A DNA stretch of 64,000 bases from Orobanche coerulescens (taxonomy: Eukaryota; Streptophyta; Magnoliopsida; Lamiales; Orobanchaceae). The notes beneath the pieces are model-generated. The model was not told the DNA's origin and ran no database searches. It saw only the letters and a list, made by a program, of their open reading frames with translations. Both the position numbers and the translations under genes were made by a program. The stretch covers positions 80,742,358-80,806,357 of the forward strand of contig CM065814.1 in the NCBI GenBank assembly GCA_033398695.1, written 5' to 3'. Positions 55,316 through 64,000 of the stretch are shown one piece after another (the stretch's first letter is position 1; each line of letters starts with the position of its first letter).

Positions 55316-55662
55316 CGGAATCTCTCTGCTTCCGCCCTAACAATAATTCTACTGGAACAACGGGGATTACTCCCCTGAAGCACACATTCGACAACCAACG
55401 ACGGAAAGATAGCGACCAAACGCTAACAAACATTAAGGATAGTATCAAAACGATCAACCCAACTAATACCGAAAATTACATCGTCCTAAGATAAAATTCA
55501 CCACGATTAGGTCCATCAATCAATCGCGGTCACTAATTCCGAAAATTTTTCCATCGCCAGGTAGACCGATGGTATGAGGTCCACAAGCAATAGTACTATC
55601 CCAAAATAAGTCTATTACAACATGATTCGAAAATGAATGAATGCGGTGCACCAGTATCCAAA
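55316..55662 (-). pseudogene. E5 protease remnant, right part
   Basis: The minus strand at 55641-55658 reads the retropepsin active site as Asp-Thr-Gly-Ala-Pro-His. The sequence after it is frame-broken. The residues immediately before the active site are on the other side of E7 (at 60150-60190), so E7 interrupted the protease domain within a few codons of the catalytic aspartate. Confidence 0.75.
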
Positions 55663-55667
55663 AGGTA

Positions 55668-56793
55668 TGTTGTTGCCCAAAATATTTATCCGAAGATTAA
55701 TACTGCTGGAAGACGGACAACAAACAAATGCGGGAGCACTTCCGAGAGAAGGTAAATAATACAAGATTTGCCGGGTTTGTTAGGCCCGGGCTTGAATGCT
55801 CTCGCGAGATGTTATTAATACAAATATTCGTGGATACAAGTATTAATTAGAGAAATCTAAATACAATGAGTGTAAAAAGACTCTGTTGATCCGGCTCTTG
55901 AGCGAAGCTAGGTGTTCTTCGTCCCGCCGGTGATCTGCTCGAGGAGAAAAGGCCGGGAGAAGTAAGACCGAAAGAAAGCTGTTGCCAAGAGTTGGATGTT
56001 TGCCAAGTGCAAGTAATTTGCTTCTGTATTGATTGCTTGAATCGTGAGGTTGCAGAAGGAAACTGAAGGGAAGATACAAGTGCAGCCGCTTGCTTAAATA
56101 GGGACATGGTCTCCGTCTTTGCCGCGATCGCTCACGGCCATTTTAATATTCCGCCGATCGTCACGGCCAATACTTTAATGGGGCGATCTCTCGGGTCACA
56201 AAGCTAAAGTCCAAATAAGATGCTTGTTTGTCGGGCTAAAGTCCAAGGAAGAGGCCGCCTGGCCTTGGGCGGTCAATAAGGAGCCATCACGTGTCCGAGT
56301 CGGCCAACATGTGGCCCTACCGACAAGCTTTCGGCCTGTCGGTGGTGGAGGGAATATGTCGATTGTGGTCAATGGCCCGGATTCGCGGATCTTGTCCCGG
56401 CCTTTGCACGTGGGGCCGCCTTGAGGTTTCGCCTTTGCCGACTGGATGTCCGTCGGTGGTGATCGACTGATGGTCTTCGGAGGTCGTCATCGGCCGTGGA
56501 TGGCGGTCGCCAAGGGTCGGCCGCCATGGGTAGGTCGTCAGTGCCGAGAGACGGTCGATCGCCAAGGGTCGGTCGCCGAGTACCGAGAGGCGATCGCCTT
56601 GATGTCGATCGCTCGGCACCGGATTCGCCTGCCCTTCGGCTGGCGCCTAGCATGTCCATCAGGCTAAGGCTCGGCCGTCAGTCGCCGATCGGCAGCTTGC
56701 CTTGGTCGCCGGGCAGCTGACTTCCGCCGCTCGTAAGTCGGTCGCCGGCCTCGAGGCGATCGCGGTCGGAAGGTGTTAAATCTTGACACAACA
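55668..56793 (-). repeat. E7 left LTR (3' LTR)
   Basis: It is 1126 bp. On the minus strand the TATA-like tatttaagc (56092-56100) is preceded by gcgatcg-rich sequence with two ccgatcgtcacggcc-like units, similar in layout to the E6 promoter. Confidence 0.93.
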
Positions 56794-57579
56794 ATTGCCC
56801 CCTGACTTGCTCCTATGTTGAAGACATGGGGCGAGGTGGTTCTTCCGGTGATCGCGTCTGGATGAGGACGGCGATCTGAGCCGACTTAGGACTCGGACTT
56901 GGGCTTAATCATGGTCGATTGGCTTAGCTATCTTCGCCTTGTACCCGCAAAAACAACATTGGCCGATCCCCACGGAAACTTGGTGGTTTCGCTTGCTTGA
57001 GGAATCGTGCACGGTCGCGGAGATCGATGGACCGACCCCATGACCGTGTCTTAGTGCACAAAGACAATGAGTGCCTCGTGACTCACTTTATTATGAGGGT
57101 CCTCTGTTAGCCGCGCCGCCTTGTTTTTAAACGAAGGCGTGCGGTCTCGGTCTAGAGGAGTCCTGCGCGGCGGGCTTGATGAATCAACTCCACGCCCGCG
57201 GCTTGTTAGCTCTGCTTCCACCTCGGCCACCATCGAGATGGCCGACCTCGGCGGTGTACGTTGAGACGGGGTTTGTGGAATGAGTCCACCGATTAATGTT
57301 GGAGGGCCCTCCGACTACGCCGGCCTCGTATTTAAACGAAGGCGGGCGATCTCGGCCGAAAGGGACCTTGCATGACCGGGCGCCGGTTCCATCGATCGCC
57401 AGGCCATGGCTTTATGATGCGGTGGAGGCGATCTTATGCCTTAGTCCGTCATGTTATATGCCGGATCAGATGGCGATCGTGTCCACCGGCTGCTGATGAT
57501 GTTGCGATCCGGCCGAAGATCGCGATCGTCGCTCGGCGCCGATCGCTTTATTCGTAGGTCGAACTTGGCGATCGGGCGG
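56794..57579 (-). other. Non-coding 3' region of E7
   Basis: It matches the E6 3' region inverted, including both cttcgtttaaata-type words (near 57130 and 57335), and the polypurine tract (aggggggcaat-like) beside the LTR. No coding motif is seen. Confidence 0.7.
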
Positions 57580-58888
57580 CTAGTCACTCATGTTAGAATG
57601 GATCAGTAGGCGGGATCGAGTCCTCCGGCTCGCTGGGTAGTAGCGACGGGCCGAGACTGGAGGTCGTCGCGCGGGTGCCGATCGTTCTACTCCTAGGCCA
57701 AGAAGAAACCTTTGCCTGGACAGGAAATCTGCGGCTCTGGCCCGGAAGGCTGCGTAGGTCGTCGGTAGGGTCTTCGTGAGATGCCTGAACATAGGCGAGA
57801 AGCCCTGAAAACCTCCTAGGACCGCGTAGAGGGCGGTCTCATCGCTTACGGGCTCGCCGTTGAGGATGATCATGTCAACCCGGTCGATGTAGTCCGAGTC
57901 GGACTCCTGTTCTCCCTGCCTGATCCGCCACATGCGATGGGGACCTTCTGGCCGAGCGGCCCTGGTGGCGAAATATTCCGTGAAGACGTGCGCCAGCTCG
58001 TTAAAGGAGCCTATGGACCGAGGTGGCAATGAGGTGTACCACCGGTGGGCGAGGTCGTCTAGTGTCAGAGGGAACATTCGGCAACGGGTCGCGTCCGATG
58101 CCCCACACCCGGTCATGTAGATGTTGAACTTGTGCAGGTGTGCTTGGGGGTCCGATCGCCCTTGGTACACGGGTGTCTTAGGAGGGGCGATCGTGTGCTG
58201 CACCGGGGCGAGCTCGATGTCGATCGCGAGCGGCTCGCTCGGCGGGGTGATCGTCCTCACGGCGCCGCCCGGATTGCGGAGCGCCTTCATGTCGTCGATC
58301 CGACGTTGCATTGCGCGATCGCGCGGCTCGGCCGCTTGCGGATCGGCTTTGGGAGCGGGGGCCGAGGCGATCGTGTACCGATCTCGGACCCATTGCCGAC
58401 CTCGGGAATTTTGCGAGCGGAGCCAGCGGCCGGATCGCCTTGTGGGAGCCGGGTAGGCCGAGCTCACGGTGACGGACACCAACTCCGTCGTCTCGTAGCC
58501 GGGCCGGATGCCCGGCCGCGAGTCGGGTCGCCGCCTGTGCGATCGAGACAGACGTGCCCAGCCGCCGAGCGCCTCTTCTTGCGGGCGAGAGCCTCCTGGC
58601 ACTTGTTCGCCAAGAGTGCCTTAAGCTTCCGCTTGAACTTCCGGCGAGAGACCGGGGGCGTAGCCGAGGCGCGTCGAGAGCAGCCGTCGCTTCCCGTAGA
58701 CGGCCAAGGCCCTTCGACCGTTCCTTGGTTCGAACCGATCGAGCGAGAGGCTCGGGCCGCCTTCCCGACGTGGTCGGCGTCTCGATCACAAGCGGCCGCC
58801 TTCCACCATCGGGCCGCGGCTCGACCGGGACGGAACAGGGGTCCGCCGGCTGGTCAGCGGCTTTCTTCGACGCGGAGGCGGAAGACAT
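57580..58888 (-). pseudogene. E7 Gag, one or more frameshifts
   Basis: The start MSSASASKKAADQPADP is at 58888. The first part breaks near 58600. From 58602 to 57580 a continuous frame covers the helix (MQRRIDDMKAL) and the capsid (TPVYQGRSDPQAHLHKFNIY, LAHRWYTSLPPRSIGSF, SDYIDRVDMIILNGEP), with a short arginine-rich tail different from E6. It has no zinc knuckle or protease. The capsid half is over 90 percent identical to E6 copy b by eye. Confidence 0.85.
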
Positions 58889-59019
58889 GTTTTCTGAAGG
58901 ATTTCTTTTGAAGTGCAGTGAGTGTCACTTCAAATATCTGCCCCGAGAACAGTGAGTGTTCTTCGGGACGGTAAGTGTAAAAAATCGAGGGTTGGACACC
59001 CCCTTCTTCTAGCGCCAAT

Positions 59020-60149
59020 TGTTGTTGCCCAAAATATTTATCCGAAGATTAATACTGCTGGAAGACGGACAACAAACAAATGCGGGAGCACTTCCGAGAG
59101 AAGGTAAATAATACAAGATTTGCCGGGTTTGTTAGGCCCGGGCTTGAATGCTCTCGCGAGATGTTATTAATACAAATATTCGTGGATACAAGTATTAATT
59201 AGAGAAATCTAAATACAATGAGTGTAAAAAGACTCTGTTGATCCGGCTCTTGAGCGAAGCTAGGTGTTCTTCGTCCCGCCGGTGATCTGCTCGAGGAGAA
59301 AAGGCCGGGAGAAGTAAGACCGAAAGAAAGTCTGCCAAGAGTTGGATGTTTGCCAAGTGCAAGTAATTTGCTTCGTATTGATTGCTTGAATCGTGAGGTT
59401 GCGTAAGGAAATCAAGGGAAGATACAAGTGCAGTCGCTTGCTTAAATAGGGACAAATGGTCCTGTCCTTTGTCGCGATCGTCACGGCCATTTTAATATTC
59501 CGCCGATCGTCACGGCCAATACTTTAATGGGGCGATCTCACTGGCTGTCAAGCTAAAGTCCAAATAAGATGTCGGTCGGGCTAAAGTCCAAGGAAGAGGC
59601 CGCCCGGCTTGGGCGGTCAATAAGGAGCCATCACGTGTCCGAGTCGGGCCAACATGTGGCCCTACCGACAAGCTTTGCGGCTGTTTACCGGTGGAGGGAA
59701 TCTGCCGATTGTGGTCAATGGCCCGGATTCGCGGATCTTGTCCCGGCCTTTGCACGTGGGGCCGCCTTGAGGCTCGCCTTTGCCGATCGGATGTCCGCTT
59801 GGTGATCGACTGGATGGTCTTCGGAGGTCGTCATCGGCCGGTGGATGGCGGTCGCCAAGGGTCGGCCGCCATGGGTAGGTCGTCAGTGCCGAGACGGCCG
59901 ATCGCCAAGGGTCGGCCGCCGAGTACCGAGAGGCGATCGCCTTGATGTCGATCGCTCGGCACCGGATTCGCCTGGGCCCTTCGGTTGGCCGCGCCTAGCA
60001 TGTCCACTGGGCTAAGGCTCGGTCGCCTGGTCGCCGATCGGCAGGCTTGCCTTGGTCGCTCGGCAGTGACTCGGTCGCTCGGCCTGTAAGTCGGTCGCTC
60101 GGCCTCGGAGGCGATCGCCGGTCGGAAGGTGTTAAATCTTGACACAACA
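59020..60149 (-). repeat. E7 right LTR (5' LTR)
   Basis: It is 1130 bp and closely similar to 55668-56793 with small indels. It is preceded by the inverted primer site (agcgccaatt) near 59011-59020 and followed by the duplication aggta. Confidence 0.93.
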
Positions 60150-60915
60150 AGGTACACACAGGTTGAAATAAAATTACGAGTATACCTGAGGTCATTCGGG
60201 CCGCCGGATCGTTGATACTCCTCATCACATGAATCTGGGACTTGCCGGCCCCCGAACCGGACGCTCCCGTCTGATAAATATGAGCTCCAACTCTATTTGC
60301 TTCCATTGTCTTAAACGACGTTGACAAAGTAGTCTGATTCTGAAACGCTGATTGCTTCGGGGCCTGAGATGCCGCCGGAGCCGACTTGGAGTCCTTTCGG
60401 CAAAAACGGGCCTTATGCCCAAAATTCCCACAATTATAGCACGTGATAGACGGTTTCAGACACTCAGTGCTGAAATGACCCGGTGTTCCACAATTGAAGC
60501 AGGTGATGGCCGAACAGGCCGCTCGGGACTGAGATCCCGCACGATTATGCGCCGTAGGAGGTCGCTCAGAAACGATAGGACTCACACGAGGCTTCTTGAA
60601 GGTTGACTGACCGCCCTCGGGTCGATTACGCTTCGTTGATTTCTTGCTGACAGATGAAGGTTGTTGTTCAGCACTTTCCTTAGCATCCGGTTCATACGGG
60701 AGAGTTCTCTCCCTTAATCCGGCCAGAGTGGCGCAATGATGATTGAGTAACTGCACATGGGTCATCATGGCCTGCATAAAAGTGAGTGGATCAACCCGAA
60801 CATCTTCTGATCGAGCCGAGTCCTGGGCACGATCTCCCGGCAGCGAGTGATTATTTCTCGGATTTCGGCCCGCACCGCGGCCTCTTCCCGTGCATCCCCT
60901 GACAGCTCTTTCCAT
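60150..60915 (-). CDS. E5 Gag lacking its capsid core, joined to the protease start
   Basis: The frame starts at ATG 60915 (MERAVRGCTGRGRGAGRN; an in-frame ATG lies seven codons upstream). After about 80 N-terminal residues (FMQAMMTHVQLLNHH) it passes straight into the basic linker (KKSTKRNRPEGG) and two good zinc knuckles (CFNCGTPGHFSTEC and CYNCGNFGHKARFC). It continues toward the protease (SGILVILFQPVCTLL) and is cut there by E7. The capsid core seen in E2 and E3 Gag (the WW-EAV and CTTLKDYQ regions) is missing, without loss of frame. The protein could bind RNA but probably could not form particles. Confidence 0.8.
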
Positions 60916-61450
60916 ACTGAAGTAGGAAGGTCGCATAATGATTATATTTCCCGCATGATTATCACGTTATGATTACATCATGAGATGATGAAAATGAGTA
61001 TACATGCTCTAACTTCGTGATTATATGAATGATTTACTGAAGTGACATGATTATCTGATGAAATTCTTAAAATGATTATCTTGAATAACTTAACAAGATT
61101 GATAATATGATCATCAGTTGACAATCGAGTAATGAAATGAATTGAGTAATTAATGAGTTAACATGATCGTCCTGATTATTAACTGAGTAATGAAATGAAT
61201 TAAGTGATTAATGAGTTAATATGATCGTCCTGATCATAATGAATGATGATGTTTGAGGATTGTTAATTGATGAATGATGAATGAATGACTATTGCCAGAA
61301 ATTATACCATGGCGTTAGAAGTCTTACCGTTCTTTCGGTCTGATTGGCTCGGCATCTGCACAGGTCACACGTGACGCGAAAGTCCAATGATACTAGTCTG
61401 ATGACGATGATTTCAAATGAGACATGACTCGGAAGGTAGTATTCAAAACC
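60916..61450 (-). other. 5' leader of E5 with a 58-bp tandem duplication
   Basis: AT-rich leader with no coding motif. The unit gagtaatgaaatgaattgag...gatcgtcctgat occurs twice, from 61127 and 61185. Confidence 0.7.
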
Positions 61451-61468
61451 ACGCTCCGATACCAACTC
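61451..61468 (-). other. Primer binding site of E5, altered
   Basis: The minus strand reads ttggtatcggagc just inside the LTR boundary at 61469. This is the initiator-Met type with a substitution (tcagagc read as tcggagc), again at a CTG/CAG position. Confidence 0.75.
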
Positions 61469-64000
61469 TGTAACGCCCCAAACTAGGCGGATATTACAGT
61501 GCCGTAGATCCCCAACTGGGACCCACCAGGCAAATGAAAATGAATGAATTACACAGGATAAATGTGGTACCGAACCACATTACAACAATAATTACTCCGA
61601 TGAGGAGTTTAGTTACAACACACCAGGACAATACCGAATACTAGTGTATTTTATATGAAGATAAAATACACAACACTGAATGAAACGGAGTATCCAAATG
61701 AAAGTCTGCAGCGGAAAATAAAGGACAATAACATGAATAACTGAAAATTCGGGGCCCCCTACTAGTATCACTGGGACTCCTCGACATCAACATGCTATTC
61801 CCGTACGTTTGCCTTGCCATGACCTGAAAAACAAAATCCCCAGCCGGGGTCAGTTAAACAGAACAACAATCCTCAAGGGTTGAAAAATACACAATCATGA
61901 TTTAACTGTAGTTATGAAATATCCTTAGTTATGAATTACGCTGAAGAGGAGTACCATAGTACACCCGTAGTGTTCTGTGCGAGTGTACAAGACCAATGAC
62001 CGGACACACCCGTCCTTGTACCTAATTAGTCTCACGGTGTAACGCTTTCCCGTGTGCACAGTCCAATGTATCACTCCCTATACATGGCCATAACGTGCCC
62101 GACTAAAAATTCCACACAGCCACACCCGGCCACGCAATATGAACTCAGAAGGTCATATGAACGAGAATGACCGTAATGAATATCAATGAATAAATAATAA
62201 TCTGACAAAGTCAAGAATGACTCACCGAGATGAGAGTAATAATGAATGAATGATAGCTCAACGAAAAGATTGGAACCGTCGTTCCTTATGACTGAAGTGA
62301 TTAATTGACAATAACAAGTTTTAATATGATTAATACAATGATGAATGAGTTATGATTATGAATGATCAACAACAAAAGGTATGAATATCCTTTTAACCGA
62401 GTAAGAATTAACTTACTCAATACCGGTGACAATTATCCTTCCACGAACAACGTCCTAATTGAGATATCGGTCGCTCGAACAACCTTGAATTATACAATAT
62501 CCAACAACTCGTTCAATACACGAATCAAACACTAATATAACGAACTCGAAACATCGATACGAATAAACCAAGTTCATTGAGGCATTAAATCAAACACGTT
62601 GCGGCCAAACTCCGATTGTTTACAATCAAACCTCAGTATACCAATATCAAATCCTCCAAGAAGTGTTTCAAACCAACAAACATCTTCCAAATGATCAATA
62701 ATCCAAAATGAATATCCGAAAACGTGATTATAACGACAATTAAACGAAAACCCCCAATTTCAACTCGATATTCAAAGTGTTCTTGAATAATCCCTCAATA
62801 ATCCTTATACAAACTCATAATCATATACATATCCCTTCATATAACATGATTATAACGTCCAAAACATCATATCTCAACACAAAATCGAAAACCAAGGTGT
62901 TGAAGAAATTACCTCTTGAAGATCCAACCACTTCGATCCGAAGAACACGAGTAAAAACGAGTATCCGGGCTATATGATCGAATGGAAATGAAGAAACTCA
63001 AGTACTCAAGTGTTTGATGAAGGAAAAATCCCTTTCCCCAAGCTCTCTCTCGGACAAAATGAAGAAAGAATGAAAATGGTGAAAAATGTCCCTACGAGTC
63101 CTTAAATCTGCTGAAGTTACGGCCGTAACTCGCCCTCTTACGGCCGTAACATTCCAAGTCAACGGCCTTACGGCCAGAATCGCCAACTCGCATACCAGAA
63201 CTCGGCTTCGTCCCGAAAGCTCGCCGACAGACTTACGGCCAGAATCGCTCCCGAGTTACGGCGTAACCCGCCTTCGTCAAAACATCCGCCGACATCCTTA
63301 CGGCCGTACCGCACAACTTACGGTCGTATCTCGGATGATACGGCCGTATTCGCCAAACTTACGGTGCATAAGCCCTCTTCGCCGAAAATGATCGTGCACT
63401 GTCACAGCCAGACGGCCGTATCCGGCCAAGCCTTACGGCCGTACCTTCCTCGACATACAGCCGTATGCCGCAACCCTTACGGCCGTAAGTCACCCTTGGT
63501 CGACAACACCTGAAACTTACGAACACCACTTACGGCCGTAACTAACCCTCCTTACGGCCGTAACTCGCCTTCGGCCAAAATGCCTGGGCAGCCTGCTGGA
63601 CCACGTACGGCCGTAACCGGCCAGCCTTACGGCCGTACCCGCTGAAATTACGGCCGTATCCAAGTACCTTACGGCCGTAACTCAAGGCTGGCCAAGGTGA
63701 ATAAATCCGATGGTTCCGATTCCTCGCTACGACTGATGAATGATTCGACATACTAGACGAATGCGAAAATGAACAAGTCTAACACATGCCAAAAATGATA
63801 CTTCCAGCACAAGACTACCAATCACGATGATAATGATAATACTCCCGTTCCGACACTCAAACGGAGATGAAATGACGATCGGTAACTGATACACGGTGAC
63901 AACATGCCGAATGAACGCAAATGAATGAATCATGACTGATGAATGATTATTAATGAGTGAAAATTACTGAGCGATAATTACAGACTGATAATTACTGAAT
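61469..64000 (-). repeat. E5 right LTR (5' LTR), truncated by window end
   Basis: It starts tgtaacgccccaaac and is co-linear with 37903-40390 plus 52196-52240. About 40 bases of its U3 end should lie beyond the window. It preserves the uninterrupted target site of E6 (near 63944). Confidence 0.92.
63100..63681 (-). promoter_or_regulatory. TATA-like box and ttacggccgtaa array, E5 right LTR
   Basis: Same array as in the left LTR, with several palindromes altered (ttacggccagaatc, ataccagaactc) and the TATA-like word reduced to ttaaatctg (63102-63110). The array is therefore more damaged in this LTR than in the left one. Confidence 0.7.

Larger units (their letters stand above)
55668..60149 (-). 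mobile_element. LTR retrotransposon E7 (gag-only), same family as E6
   Basis: LTRs at 55668-56793 and 59020-60149 (tgttgttgccc to gacacaaca) are flanked by the duplication aggta (55663-55667 and 60150-60154). It is on the minus strand, opposite to E6, and has one internal region with gag only. The termini, primer site and Gag match E6, but the LTRs are about 100 bp shorter and the TATA region differs, so it is a distinct subfamily member. Confidence 0.94.
37903..64000 (-). mobile_element. LTR retrotransposon E5 (decayed chromovirus), right end beyond window
   Basis: LTR starts tgtaacgccccaaac occur at 37903 and 61469, and the polypurine tract is at 52282-52316. All frames read on the minus strand. 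The left LTR is split by E6 and the interior by E7. Without these the element is about 12 kb. Gag, protease, RT, integrase and a chromodomain-like end are recognisable, and all but the Gag are frame-broken. The right LTR should end about 40 bases past the window. The expected duplication tcgag (37898-37902) cannot be checked. Confidence 0.9.

Noticed and set aside
55150..55457. Minus-strand open frames with repeated SIIHC and FIDWPF words
   Set aside because: They are translations of the 56-bp minisatellite; repetition explains the openness.
1..64000. Any host protein-coding gene
   Set aside because: All bases from 31 onward are assigned to LTRs, internal regions or a LINE by repeat boundaries, and no frame outside transposon proteins shows a recognisable domain or exon structure.

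Overview
This window looks like pericentromeric or intergenic heterochromatin from a large flowering-plant (probably eudicot) nuclear genome. I found no host gene, rRNA, tRNA or CRISPR. From base 31 to the end it is one nest of transposable elements, mostly Ty3/gypsy LTR retrotransposons of the chromovirus (Tekay/Del-like) type and non-autonomous relatives. The evidence is long LTRs with TG...CA ends, TGGTATCAGAGC-type primer sites, 5-bp target duplications, retroviral-like gag/protease/RT/integrase motifs and a C-terminal chromodomain.

Layout, oldest to youngest as inferred from nesting. E1 (+ strand, from 31, runs off the right end) is a non-coding LTR element. Its 3' LTR is cut by E2 (6870-37311, TSD tttat) and by E5 (from 37903, runs off the right end). 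E2 (- strand) is a gag-only element. Its left LTR carries a 5'-truncated LINE (8034-9515). Its right LTR is cut by E3 (14533-30763, TSD ctaat) and by E4 (32331-36514, TSD acag). E3 (- strand) is a full gag-pol chromovirus in an LTR-internal-LTR-internal-LTR array. E4 (- strand) is a gag-protease element without RT or integrase. E5 (- strand) is a decayed gag-pol chromovirus. Its 3' LTR is cut by E6 (40391-52190, TSD gaatg), a four-LTR/three-internal tandem array of a gag-only element, and its protease region is cut by E7 (55668-60149, TSD aggta), a single copy of the same family as E6 on the opposite strand.

How the parts relate. Only E3 carries all polyprotein domains, spread over two frame-broken copies. 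E1, E2, E4, E6 and E7 lack polymerase and would depend on a partner. E1, E2, E3 and E5 share terminal sequences, primer-site type and a hairpin beside the polypurine tract, so E3/E5-type elements are plausible partners for E1 and E2.

Main points for a second look. (1) Most LTR families here carry a CpG-rich array of short palindromes immediately upstream of the TATA box. The palindrome differs by family but the spacing is shared (pairs or trios about 21-24 bp apart). (2) The inner LTRs of the E6 array are hybrids of the two outer LTRs, the signature of unequal recombination after insertion. (3) CAG/CTG sites are altered in a systematic, patchy way between repeat copies; this looks like a base-calling artefact at CHG-methylated cytosines, so many frameshifts here may not be real.
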